A DNA stretch of 64,000 bases from Schlesneria paludicola DSM 18645 (GTDB lineage Bacteria; Planctomycetota; Planctomycetia; Planctomycetales; Planctomycetaceae), in NCBI RefSeq assembly GCF_000255655.1, contig NZ_JH636436.1:533636-597635 (forward strand), written 5' to 3'. The notes beneath the pieces were generated by a model that was not told the origin of the DNA, did no database searches, and saw only the letters and a list, made by a program, of their open reading frames with translations. The stretch's first letter is position 1. Each line of letters starts with the position of its first letter. A program made the position numbers and the translations under genes. Shown piece by piece: positions 8,853-17,337 of the stretch.

Positions 8853-9710
8853 TTATGCCGCATGACGGGATGCCGTCTGCTGATCGTTTGCTGAGATCAA
8901 TCCCGTTGGCTGTGTTCGACGTTTCCTGCGGAAGTGATTCAGGAAATCGAGCAGACCCGGGGCGAGCCACTTAATGTTCCACAGCAGATGAGCCATCGGT
9001 CCAATCAAAGGCATTCGGTGGTTTCGGCGGATCGCCTTGATGGTGCTCGCCGCGACTGTGTCGATCGTTGTGCACAGCCATCGGGGTGGATGGGGAACGG
9101 TCTTTCCCTGCTTTCCGGTGGCGCAGTCGCGATACAGGTTCGTAAGGCACGGGCCGGGGCACAGCGCCGTTACACCCAGTCCGCGACGACCGTATTCCGC
9201 GCGAAGCGCCTCGGAATATCCGATCAAACCGAACTTGCTGGTGTGATAGGCGGCGAATCGTCCACCCGCAACGAGTCCAGAAATACTGCACACATTGACG
9301 ATGTGTGCTTCCGGACGTTCAAGCAGCGTCGGCAGCAGTTCGCGTGTAAGCTGGATCGGCGCCAGCAGGTTAATACCCAGCAACCAGTCCCATTGCGCGG
9401 CGGTCATCGAGTGGGTTGGCCCGTAGTAGGCAACACCCGCGTTGTTCACCAGGATGTCGATCGTTTGCGATCGCTCAAGGAGTAACTGGACTGCCGCGGT
9501 AATCTCATTAGGTTGCGTCAGGTCGACACGTGTCGTGTCGGCGCAGACTCCCAAGGCCTTGATCTCGTCCGCAAGCGATGTCAGCCCTGTTTCGTCGACA
9601 TCCCACAGGGTGAGATCCGCACCCTCACGCGCCAGGGCCAATGCAATTCCACGTCCGATCCCCGAAGCCGCGCCGGTAACGAGGGCCTTCCGGCCGCGAA
9701 TGACTTTCAC
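8853..9710 (-). CDS. Short-chain dehydrogenase/reductase (SDR)
   Basis: A 285-residue classical SDR. The NAD(P)-binding TGAASGIGRG is at 12-21, NNAG at 89-92, the catalytic Ser at ~144 (CSISG) and YHTSK with Tyr155/Lys159, then the CPGP turn. It oxidises or reduces an alcohol/carbonyl pair; the substrate is unknown. The acidic residue after the second beta strand (LWDVDE) suggests a preference for NAD(H). The start is GTG at 9710, with AAGGA about 12 bases upstream. The C-terminal ~40 residues (LLDFLNHFRRKRR onward) are basic and extend past the usual fold, perhaps touching the membrane. It does not form an obvious operon. Confidence 0.9.
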   Translation of the reverse strand: MKVIRGRKALVTGAASGIGRGIALALAREGADLTLWDVDETGLTSLADEIKALGVCADTTRVDLTQPNEITAAVQLLLERSQTIDILVNNAGVAYYGPTHSMTAAQWDWLLGINLLAPIQLTRELLPTLLERPEAHIVNVCSISGLVAGGRFAAYHTSKFGLIGYSEALRAEYGRRGLGVTALCPGPCLTNLYRDCATGKQGKTVPHPPRWLCTTIDTVAASTIKAIRRNHRMPLIGPMAHLLWNIKWLAPGLLDFLNHFRRKRRTQPTGLISANDQQTASRHAA

Positions 9711-9778
9711 TTCTGGATGTCCTTACGAAGCTCGGAATGCGGATTGTTCCGGAATACGGGTAATTTCATGTGCAGACG

Positions 9779-11224
9779 TCACGGTGCTAGCAATTTCAGG
9801 ATGCCTTTTCGCACGTAATCATCCAGCCGATCCCAGTTGTTGACCATGTCCACAACCTGCGGTGGCAAATTCGCGGGCAGGCTGGAACCGGGGTTCGTTG
9901 GTGGATTGTTGTTCGCCGGCGGATTGCTTGGTGTTTGATCTCCGGGGCCGGGTTCCATTCCGTGGGGATAGGGAATGGGGCCTTCGGGGCCGTGTACGGC
10001 ATTTGAGTATTGCAATTGAATCGGTACGGTTCCACTTCCATTGGTCAGCGGTACTTCTTTGAAGACCAACATCAATTGAGGGGCTTCGGAGATCGGGTAG
10101 TCGCCGATTTCCTGACCGCTATCCGACGTCCAACCCAGTACCGACATCGTATTGGCCGTGATGGCGTCGTCGACATCCGGGTCGGTACGGGCCTCTTGAA
10201 GCTCGTGATAGAACGTGGCGACGACGTTTTTCCAGTTGGCATCGAACACGGGGATTCCGTTTGTCTTGTTATTTGCCTGACGTTCTGAGTACACGCCGAC
10301 CGCGTAGTAGATCGTCTTGCCGTCGATGTGTGCAGAGCCGTGATATCCGCCCAGACCGCCAGTGGAATCTTCGGCCTCTTCCTGTGGAATGGCTTTGTTC
10401 AGCACGGCCGTCTGCTGGCCGCTGTTCGGATCGGCCAGAATGGTTCCGCGAGGCAGCATGAAGTTGACGACCAGATTCGGTAGATCCTGTCCATCGAATG
10501 CTTTCTGGCGATAGAGATATTGGACCTGCGTCTCCAGGTCGTTCTTGGTGACGTTTTTAGGATTCCAGCCATCGACGAAAAATGATCCCAGGAACTGATT
10601 ACTGATCGGCTTATTGCCGAAGTACTGCATAATGACGTTGTTCAGGTTCTGGTCTGTCATCGCCGCGGCGAGCGCCTTGTCGATGCTTTTCCAGTCGTTG
10701 GCGGCCCAGGCTGCTGATCCGCCCACGTAGAGGTTGATGAATTTCAGGTCTTTAATCGTGCGACCGCCGCGGTATTTCAAGTCCTCTTGTGGTGTTGGCG
10801 GAATCCCGTTCGCAATTGCGGAACTCTGCATCCCATTCATCCGATGGATACGCCCGCTAATTCGCGGCGGTTGCGCTGGTCCTGAGAGCAATTGATAGTC
10901 GCGGCCATCGAACTGGCCACCTGCGCTCGCAACCATGGGATAGGGGCTCACCCCGTTCAGCCGGGCTCCCTGAGCCTGGGCGACTTGCATGTTGGTGAGA
11001 GCGGCCTGGGGCAGAATCGCAGATTGCGTCATGCCGCCGGGCTGACCGAATTGCGCTCCCTGCATTCCAGGCTGAGCCGCGACGGGCGCCCTGTTGTACG
11101 GTTGCTGAACAGCAGACGGCGCGACGTTGCGGTCGCGATAGGATGACCGCATCCCCATCGGGTCGCTGGTGCAGCCAATCGTCAGCCATGTCGCCAGCAG
11201 CAAGACAAAAGACATCCGTGTCAT
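9779..11224 (-). CDS. Hypothetical lipoprotein
   Basis: A 481-residue protein that starts MTRMSFVLLLATWLTIGC, a signal peptide with a lipobox ending at Cys18. The next ~110 residues are low-complexity and rich in Gln, Pro, Ala and Gly. A more ordered part follows from ~150, and a proline/asparagine-rich stretch (PSNPPANNNPPTNPG) precedes a short C-terminal helix. No enzyme motif was recognised. I chose the ATG at 11224, preceded by AGGGGCG, over an in-frame GTG at 11239. It is likely an envelope-anchored protein of unknown function. Confidence 0.7.
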   Translation of the reverse strand: MTRMSFVLLLATWLTIGCTSDPMGMRSSYRDRNVAPSAVQQPYNRAPVAAQPGMQGAQFGQPGGMTQSAILPQAALTNMQVAQAQGARLNGVSPYPMVASAGGQFDGRDYQLLSGPAQPPRISGRIHRMNGMQSSAIANGIPPTPQEDLKYRGGRTIKDLKFINLYVGGSAAWAANDWKSIDKALAAAMTDQNLNNVIMQYFGNKPISNQFLGSFFVDGWNPKNVTKNDLETQVQYLYRQKAFDGQDLPNLVVNFMLPRGTILADPNSGQQTAVLNKAIPQEEAEDSTGGLGGYHGSAHIDGKTIYYAVGVYSERQANNKTNGIPVFDANWKNVVATFYHELQEARTDPDVDDAITANTMSVLGWTSDSGQEIGDYPISEAPQLMLVFKEVPLTNGSGTVPIQLQYSNAVHGPEGPIPYPHGMEPGPGDQTPSNPPANNNPPTNPGSSLPANLPPQVVDMVNNWDRLDDYVRKGILKLLAP

Positions 11225-11395
11225 TGATACGCCCCTCACGTAATCCGATCCTGCCTTGGATCGGCGGTTTTGGCCGGTAAATATCAGAACCGTCCAAAGC
11301 TGGAAAGGCGACTTTTGCCGAAGACAAGCTTGCCGAAAGTCCGGGTTGTCACACTGCGGAGGTTAATTGGAATGGGTGAAGTCGATGTGAAGCCA

Positions 11396-12211
11396 TCACT
11401 TCTGCTGCATCTGCGTGATGGTGTCACGCAGATACGCAGACTGCACGGCAATGGATAGTCCCATGGGGGTGTGCATGACTCGTTCTTCGAAGGGCAGAGT
11501 CGATCGGTCGGTCTGCTGCTGCATGCTGGACGCGACACCGACAATGAGGGGGCGGTTGTTGACGATCGTCGCGATGGGAGCTCCGCTATCACCGCCGAAA
11601 ACTTTATAATCGATCAGGATTGTCTTATTGGCCTTCAGAGGAATCAGTGGATGAGAGGCAATCGAACCTCGTCGCAGCACAGGCCACCCTGCTTCGTTCG
11701 ACTCCAGCTTGGCGGGGAAGCAACTGATCCAGGTCTCCTGGCCGACGCGAATCGTTCGATTGATCAATTGGGACTCATCGGCGATCAGTTCGAAGGGAAT
11801 CGGTGCGACTGTTGCATCCGCAGGCAGATCGATCGGCATGGCAGCGACATCCAGGTCAGGATGTGCGGTCCACAAATCCCGTTGTCCCTCCCGAATTTTG
11901 ATCGAGACAACTTTCCGTACATAGCAATCATCCACCGTGCGGCTGCGCAAAATCAGATCGCATTCGTCGGCGTCCATTTGATCCAGAACATGCGCCGCAG
12001 TGGCGAGCACGCATTTGTGGGGCACAGTGGCGCTTGCAGCGGGGACAGACACGATGAAACAGGTCCCCGAGTGCTCGCCGTCCGTCAGGCGAAACGTCGC
12101 GGCGAGTAAGTCTTCGACGGGCTCGCCAGACCATCCGTTGGTTGAGGCTGCCGCTCCGAGGAGTATGGCTGCTGCGAAAATCGTCCGTGCATTCCACACG
12201 TGAGCCCCCAT
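11396..12211 (-). CDS. Secreted trypsin-like (S1-fold) serine protease
   Basis: A 271-residue protein with a cleavable signal peptide (about 1-27). The chymotrypsin-fold triad is visible: His74 in ATAAHVLD, Asp121 in HPDLDVAAM, and Ser209 in FGGDSGAP. It has no PDZ domain, unlike DegP/HtrA. The mature domain is ~240 residues, normal for a stand-alone S1 protease. It probably acts in the periplasm or outside the cell. It lies downstream of the MNIO/DUF2063 genes on the same strand but is separated from them by ~245 bases, so shared transcription is uncertain. Confidence 0.88.
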   Translation of the reverse strand: MGAHVWNARTIFAAAILLGAAASTNGWSGEPVEDLLAATFRLTDGEHSGTCFIVSVPAASATVPHKCVLATAAHVLDQMDADECDLILRSRTVDDCYVRKVVSIKIREGQRDLWTAHPDLDVAAMPIDLPADATVAPIPFELIADESQLINRTIRVGQETWISCFPAKLESNEAGWPVLRRGSIASHPLIPLKANKTILIDYKVFGGDSGAPIATIVNNRPLIVGVASSMQQQTDRSTLPFEERVMHTPMGLSIAVQSAYLRDTITQMQQK

Positions 12212-12254
12212 TTCGTGAATGAAGCTTCCTGCTTGAGAATGACGAGCGCGCGTC

Positions 12255-12398
12255 TCAGTGAAAGTACCGGCAGACCGTGATTTTGGCGAGCTGAGTTGCT
12301 TCGCTGGTCAAATTCGTTTCGCCCAGAGCCAATAGTGAAGGTCGTTTTCGTAAAGCTGACAAGCGGCATCGAAACGCATATTTCACTTGGGATGGCAT
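12255..12398 (-). CDS. Doubtful 47-residue ORF downstream of the DUF2063 gene
   Basis: A small frame (MPSQVKYAFRCRLS... ending ITVCRYFH) lies in the gap between the DUF2063 gene and the protease. It has two cysteines and a basic N-terminal half. There is no convincing ribosome site before its ATG and no signal peptide. I list it only because it is the one cysteine-bearing small frame next to an MNIO system; it may well be non-coding. Confidence 0.15.
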   Translation of the reverse strand: MPSQVKYAFRCRLSALRKRPSLLALGETNLTSEATQLAKITVCRYFH

Positions 12399-12455
12399 GG
12401 GTGAACAGATTGCAGGGAGAGGAATTCCTGCACGTGCGCGATCCACTGATTCGAA

Positions 12456-13346
12456 TCACGAATCGCTGGTGACGAGTTTCGCAAACAGCGGTGCCGCGGC
12501 CCAGTCCCGAAACCAGTTCCGAATGTCATTTGCCAGCGACGACAAATCGTCGTGGCGAATTTCGGCGAGACGGTCGAGTGCCTCGGCAACGGTTTTCTGT
12601 TGTTGCAATATGGTCAGGAGTTCAAACTGGTCTCGGGCAACTTCGTATCGCCGCACGACGTAATTCCGGCGAGTGATGACCAGTAATACCGAACGTGGTT
12701 CTGGTGGCAGCGCAGGCTGACCTCGCCGCAATGCGCTTGTGTATTCGTGGACTGGAAACTGAAACTCCATCAGTCGAACACAGTCATGGGCGATCAGACG
12801 GCTGCTTGCGAAGCGTTCGGGGGACAGTCCTTCGAAATCGGCGGGCTCAAGCGATCGGGCCGATTCCGGTCCACGTCCGTTGAAGACTTCGTTGTAAACT
12901 CGCTCGAGCCGCGCCAGTTCAATCGCAAAATCGGCGAAGTCCGGTTTCATAGTCCGCGGTGGACGGGTGGAGGTCAGAAACTCATCAAAGGATTGACTGA
13001 GCCGATCGAGCGTATAGCTTGTCGAGGGATGCTGCAGCAGATAGCCAAATGCCAATCCGTCGAATGCGTCGTTGCCGACCGCATGGCGGACCGCAGGGAA
13101 CTGAGCCCGCAAACATTCGATCAAGCGACCAAAATAGGCTCGATTGTAAATCTGCAGTCGTTCGTGGCTGGTCATCTGGCTGGAGGGAAGAATGATCCGT
13201 TCGGCATCACCCTGCGGGATTCCTGAGACGGCTTCGGCGGCAATCATTCCTGCACGGATTCCGTCGGGGTGGGTGACCACCACCTGCATCCAGGATTGAA
13301 TGTCGCGCAGTGGTCGCTGATCGGTGGAAGAAGATGCATCGGGCAT
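12456..13346 (-). CDS. DUF2063 (HvfC/BufC-like) partner protein of MNIO
   Basis: A 296-residue protein. The N-terminal part (about 15-115) has the DUF2063 pattern: RLQIYNRAYFGRL, LRAQFPAVRHAVG, and GLAFGYLLQHPSTSYTLDRL. The C-terminal part resembles the winged-helix/RRE-like half of these partners (LLVITRRNYVVRRYEV, VAEALDRLAE). In characterised bufferin and related systems this partner delivers the peptide substrate to the DUF692/MNIO enzyme. It follows the MNIO gene on the same strand after ~46 bases, which strongly supports joint function. Confidence 0.88.
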   Translation of the reverse strand: MPDASSSTDQRPLRDIQSWMQVVVTHPDGIRAGMIAAEAVSGIPQGDAERIILPSSQMTSHERLQIYNRAYFGRLIECLRAQFPAVRHAVGNDAFDGLAFGYLLQHPSTSYTLDRLSQSFDEFLTSTRPPRTMKPDFADFAIELARLERVYNEVFNGRGPESARSLEPADFEGLSPERFASSRLIAHDCVRLMEFQFPVHEYTSALRRGQPALPPEPRSVLLVITRRNYVVRRYEVARDQFELLTILQQQKTVAEALDRLAEIRHDDLSSLANDIRNWFRDWAAAPLFAKLVTSDS

Positions 13347-13392
13347 GGGGGTGTTCGTCGATCGTGATGGAATCGCGTGCTGGCGGCCTGGT

Positions 13393-14313
13393 TCAATCTG
13401 CCTGGGCCGTCACGACCAGAGCAGGGTGAGGAACCGTCGGGTACTGTTGGGGCGAACGGGGGAGATCGGCTTTAGGTTCGGGGGCGAGCTCACCGGCCAA
13501 GATTTGCTTGGCTTTCAAGATTTCGTTGTGGACAACAGGGAATTCGGGGATCTGCGCGTCCCACTCCAACAGAGTCGAGACACCTCCTGTGAGTTCATGG
13601 GCCAGGCGAAATAGATCCCAAACGGGATTGATCACCGGGCCGTCATGGGTATCGATCAGATGTGTGCCGCAGTGGGTGTGCCCCGCGAGATGCATCTGGA
13701 CCACACGATGATGTGGGATCGCACGGAGGTATTCCACAGGATCAAACTCATGATTCTGGGCAGAGACATAGACATTGTTGACGTCCAGCAACAGCCCGCA
13801 ATTTCCGTCTTCTGCCATCCGCGAGAGGAATTCGGCCTCGCTCATGGTGGAGTCGGCGAAAGTGACGTAGCTACTGGGGTTCTCCAGGACCAGCGGTCGT
13901 TCCAACACGTCTTGGACGATCCGGATACGCTCGACGACGTGCGCCAATGATTGTTCGTTGTAGGGCAGGGGCAGCAGGTCGTGTGTATTGATCCCCGCAA
14001 CACCGGTCCAGCAGACATGGTCTGAAACCCATAGGGCTTTCGTGTCTCGGGCCAGTTGCTTCAGCTTCCGCAAGTAGTCGAAGTCGAGCGGCTGCGTGCT
14101 GCCGATTGAGAGCGACACACCGTGCATGACAACCGGGTAGCGTTCAGCGATCTGTTCCAGCACGTATCGGGGGCGTCCCCAGGAATCGAGAAAGTTCTCG
14201 GAGATCACTTCGAACCAGTCGACGGGCGGCGCATGGTTGAGGATATGGTCGAAGTGAACCGTTCTCAGGCCAACCCCCAAGCCAACATTGTCATATCCAA
14301 GGCGACTGGCCAT
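13393..14313 (-). CDS. DUF692 / MNIO-family multinuclear non-haem iron oxidative enzyme
   Basis: A 306-residue TIM-barrel enzyme with the whole MNIO motif series: [10 protein letters not shown] (His64), VSDHVCW (Asp98, His99), HDLLPLPY (His111), LENPSSY (Glu144, Asn145), [15 protein letters not shown] (Asp177, Asn180, His188), QMHLAGH (His208, His212) and DTHDGPV (Asp221, His223). Characterised members use a di- or tri-iron centre to convert cysteines or other residues of ribosomal peptides, for example in bufferin and methanobactin maturation. The ATG at 14313 is chosen over an adjacent TTG. It lies 18 bases after the upstream gene and 46 before its DUF2063 partner. No clear precursor gene adjoins it. 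Confidence 0.93.
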   Translation of the reverse strand: MASRLGYDNVGLGVGLRTVHFDHILNHAPPVDWFEVISENFLDSWGRPRYVLEQIAERYPVVMHGVSLSIGSTQPLDFDYLRKLKQLARDTKALWVSDHVCWTGVAGINTHDLLPLPYNEQSLAHVVERIRIVQDVLERPLVLENPSSYVTFADSTMSEAEFLSRMAEDGNCGLLLDVNNVYVSAQNHEFDPVEYLRAIPHHRVVQMHLAGHTHCGTHLIDTHDGPVINPVWDLFRLAHELTGGVSTLLEWDAQIPEFPVVHNEILKAKQILAGELAPEPKADLPRSPQQYPTVPHPALVVTAQAD

Positions 14314-14331
14314 CAAGCCACTACCGTTTCT

Positions 14332-15477
14332 CTAAGGTGTCGAAATGTCGGGGTCTTTCGCACGCACAGCGCGCGGTGTCGTGATCCAGACAAAAGTGCG
14401 ACCTGCTTCGTCTTGCCACAATTCATGCTTGAGTTTCTGCGTTGCCAGCATCCGTGTGAGTGCCAGGTTCCAGTTGCTGTTCTTGCGTGGAAACGACACC
14501 TTCATCTTTTCAATGTCGAGTTTGGCGGCCCGCAGTTCCGCATCGTCGACCAGAATCGGCGTGTCCGCCGATGTCGCGATCGCATTCAGGACATCGACCA
14601 GTTCAATATCTTCCAAGTCGATGACCGACACGGCGAACAGTTTTGGTGCGGCTTTAAAGTTTTGACGTTGCAGCGGCCACCCCACAGGCCACAGTTCTTG
14701 CTTGGCGGGTATCGGTTCGATCAAAAGTTCGACATCGCCGCCGGGTGTTCGATTCGGGCGAAAACCAAGTCGACTTTCACCAATTCCCACGGCCAGGGCC
14801 GTGGCCGCGCTGAAGCCTGTCAGATCCTGACGGATCTTTATTTTGTCGGCTGACTGCGGCAGCTTTGTTTTGGCGTCGGGGGACCAGCGCAATGGGAACT
14901 GGTTGGGCAAAGGAAGCTTGGAGACGAATTGATCCAGCGGCAGGCCCTCAGTCTCAAACTCGACAGGCTTCACGAGGGCTTCGTAGATTTCGGCAAATTG
15001 CTCCTTGGTCAATCCCCACAGTGGGCGGCCGGTCGGAGTTCCCTGAGCGCCATAGGTTCGTAGTTCGGTGATCCAATCTTTCAGCTTGTTCGCATCGCCG
15101 ACAGCGAACGAATTGTCGGGGAAGTTGATCTTGCCGTTTCGGTCGAGCGTGCCGATGGCTGTCACGTATCGCAAGGTTCCGATCGTTCGTTCTTTGATTT
15201 CCGGTTTGTCGTTCGATGTGGGGCGGTGGATGCGTAACGAAACATCCAGCGGGCCAAGAATTTTCAGCCAGTGTTGCGCATAGATCGCCGCAGCATCGGA
15301 TTCTTGCAGCACTTCGAATTCGACAAGGGTTGTCTTTGCTGCATTCTTGCTCTTGGGCAATTTCTGCGGGGAATCGCCGGTACGGGACGTGATTGGATTC
15401 TGGGCCCATGCCGGAGTTGTGGCAAGCAGGCAACCCATGACGCCACCAATCCCGATTCCGACGATGAAGGGTCGCAT
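14332..15477 (-). CDS. Secreted protein with possible secretin-N/STN-like C-terminal domain
   Basis: A 381-residue protein with a signal peptide ending AWAQ (about 1-26). The middle is unassigned. The segment from ~295 (IELVDVLNAIATSADTPILVDDAEL...) to ~370, with the following beta-strand pattern, resembles an STN/secretin-N fold of the kind seen in secretins and TonB-dependent receptors. The resemblance is by eye only. Its stop is 18 bases before the MNIO start, so it is probably the first gene of that operon. It has few cysteines and does not look like a precursor peptide. Confidence 0.6.
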   Translation of the reverse strand: MRPFIVGIGIGGVMGCLLATTPAWAQNPITSRTGDSPQKLPKSKNAAKTTLVEFEVLQESDAAAIYAQHWLKILGPLDVSLRIHRPTSNDKPEIKERTIGTLRYVTAIGTLDRNGKINFPDNSFAVGDANKLKDWITELRTYGAQGTPTGRPLWGLTKEQFAEIYEALVKPVEFETEGLPLDQFVSKLPLPNQFPLRWSPDAKTKLPQSADKIKIRQDLTGFSAATALAVGIGESRLGFRPNRTPGGDVELLIEPIPAKQELWPVGWPLQRQNFKAAPKLFAVSVIDLEDIELVDVLNAIATSADTPILVDDAELRAAKLDIEKMKVSFPRKNSNWNLALTRMLATQKLKHELWQDEAGRTFVWITTPRAVRAKDPDISTP

Positions 15478-15607
15478 GATTCGCTCCGCCGTAGACGATT
15501 GCCATCCCTGCTCACGCCGCCAGGAGGAAGACTCCCATGATTCATGGAACGTACGGTTCCCGGCGCACGCGTCGACATCGTCATCGTAGGTGAGCAGGTT
15601 CGTCCAT

Positions 15608-15634
15608 CACAAGGCCTGTTGCGCAGGCCTTGTG
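15608..15634 (-). terminator. Hairpin after apt
   Basis: CACAAGGCCTG-TTGCG-CAGGCCTTGTG is a perfect 11-bp stem 50 bases beyond the apt stop on the minus strand. It lacks a clear T run. It separates apt from the MNIO operon. Confidence 0.55.
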
Positions 15635-15684
15635 GAACAGACAACAGATGGAAATTTGCGGAGAATCGATCTCAGGCGTGGCGG

Positions 15685-16209
15685 TTAGTCTTCGCTGTCG
15701 TACTGCATCAGACTGAAAACGTCATGATTCTTGAGCCGATCACGGCCCTTGAGAAACGACAATTCAATCAAGAAGGCACATCCGACGACTTCGGCCTGGC
15801 TGCCTTCCGCGAGCTTCACGCAGGCTTCGATCGTTCCGCCAGTTGCGAGCAGATCGTCGACCAGCAATACCCGGCTGCCCGAATGGATCGCATCGACATG
15901 CATCTCAAGTGCGTCGCTGCCATATTCGAGATCGTATTCGAATTTGCGTGTTTCGAACGGCAGCTTGCCAGGTTTGCGGACAGGCACAAAGGCGGCGCCC
16001 AATTCCAACGCTAATGGGGCGGCAAAAATGAACCCGCGCGATTCCGCAGCCAGAATGGCGGTCGGCTTGGCCGCTCGGAACCTGTCGGCAAATTGGCGGA
16101 TCGCAAATCCAAATGCTTCGGGGGCCGAAAGGAGCGGTGTGATATCGCGAAACATGATTCCCGGGTTGGGGAAATTGGGCACACTACGGATGTAATCCTT
16201 CAAATTCAC
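15685..16209 (-). CDS. apt: Adenine phosphoribosyltransferase
   Basis: A 174-residue Apt that salvages adenine with PRPP to AMP. It begins with [21 protein letters not shown], has the [18 protein letters not shown] segment, the flexible loop [16 protein letters not shown], and the PRPP-binding [13 protein letters not shown] (114-126). Length and motif spacing match bacterial Apt. It is a separate unit from the downstream genes, bounded by a hairpin at 15608-15634, and is divergent from the pseudouridine synthase gene across a 270-base gap that probably holds both promoters. Confidence 0.97.
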   Translation of the reverse strand: MNLKDYIRSVPNFPNPGIMFRDITPLLSAPEAFGFAIRQFADRFRAAKPTAILAAESRGFIFAAPLALELGAAFVPVRKPGKLPFETRKFEYDLEYGSDALEMHVDAIHSGSRVLLVDDLLATGGTIEACVKLAEGSQAEVVGCAFLIELSFLKGRDRLKNHDVFSLMQYDSED

Positions 16210-16478
16210 GAAATACGTCCTTCTTGCACAGGGCTTCGCGTTCGATCAACGATCCAGTTATTCCATTTTGACCGTAAGACTCTGTTGAAACTGGGTGCGA
16301 AAAGCAACCGAAGCTGTCGACATGCCTTGACATCAAGTCGAATAGCGTGCGAATGACACGCGTGTTTGCCTTTTGAGATGAGGGTGATCCCACGATGTTG
16401 GGGTGACGTATTGGGATGTGTAAGAGTGAAGCTTGTTAGGCATTCCCGATGGCTTCCACTGCCTGTTAGGATACCGCC

Positions 16479-17237
16479 ATGACCAACGAACCCGCAGCCT
16501 CTGGCACTCCGTACACCAATCTTTCCTCAAGACCTCTCGAGATTCTGCTCGACGACGGTCCGCTCATTGCTCTGAACAAGCCCGCAGGCTTGCTGACGCA
16601 AGGGGTTCCGCATGCTCAGGCATCAATGGAGGGCCTGGTCAAAGCGTATCTCAAGACGAAGCTCGATAAGCCCGGTAATGTTTATCTTGGGGTTCCACAT
16701 CGGTTGGATCGTCCGGTGTCGGGGGTGGTGATCTTCGCGAAGAATTCGAAGGCGGCCGCGCGACTGGCAGAACAATTTCGGGAGCGATCCCTGCGGAAGA
16801 TCTACCTGGCCGTGACTGAAGGCGTTCCGGACCCGGCGGAAGGGTGTCTGGTCGACTGGCTATTCAAGGACGCCGAGGATGCACATGTGACAGTCGTCCC
16901 TGCCGGGACACCAGGAGCCAAACGTGCGGTGCTGGATTATCAAGTACTAGCTGTTCATCAAGGCCGCGCACTGGTCGAAGTTGAACTGCACACGGGGCGA
17001 ATGCATCAGATTCGAGTGCAATTTGGCTCGCGCGGCTGGCCGATTGCCGATGATCGCCAGTATGGATCGAAAAGTCCCGCGACGTTGAGCGACTATGATC
17101 CCCGGGTTTCACCCATTGGCCTGCATGCCTGGCGATTGCACTTGCGACATCCCGTTCGTTACGACGCATTGCGGCTGGAGGCACCTTTGCCCGCCAATTG
17201 GTCGCGATTCGGTTTCAAGCTACCGAAGGGAATTTAA
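16479..17237 (+). CDS. RluA-family pseudouridine synthase
   Basis: A 252-residue RNA pseudouridine synthase. The catalytic motif HRLDRPVSG is at 74-82, with Asp77 the nucleophile. KPAGLLTQG, RLAEQFRERSLRKIYLA, and the RMHQIRVQFGSRGWPI block are all in family order. There is no N-terminal S4 domain, so it is closer to the short RluA/RluC-like forms than to RluD. It isomerises uridines in rRNA or tRNA; the exact site cannot be read from sequence. The ATG lies after a short leader, divergent from apt. Confidence 0.93.
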   Translation: MTNEPAASGTPYTNLSSRPLEILLDDGPLIALNKPAGLLTQGVPHAQASMEGLVKAYLKTKLDKPGNVYLGVPHRLDRPVSGVVIFAKNSKAAARLAEQFRERSLRKIYLAVTEGVPDPAEGCLVDWLFKDAEDAHVTVVPAGTPGAKRAVLDYQVLAVHQGRALVEVELHTGRMHQIRVQFGSRGWPIADDRQYGSKSPATLSDYDPRVSPIGLHAWRLHLRHPVRYDALRLEAPLPANWSRFGFKLPKGI

Positions 17238-17337
17238 TCTCCCGATGCTGCAAGACGTCGTCGCTCGACTTTGATGATCGCTTCCGTTTGAATGTGGTCG
17301 CTCGCCCGCATCGTGACTCTAATTATCGAGTGCCATC

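Noticed and set aside
14122-14853. 243-codon plus-strand frame across the MNIO/secreted-protein junction
   Set aside because: It crosses two real minus-strand genes and has no motif or ribosome site.
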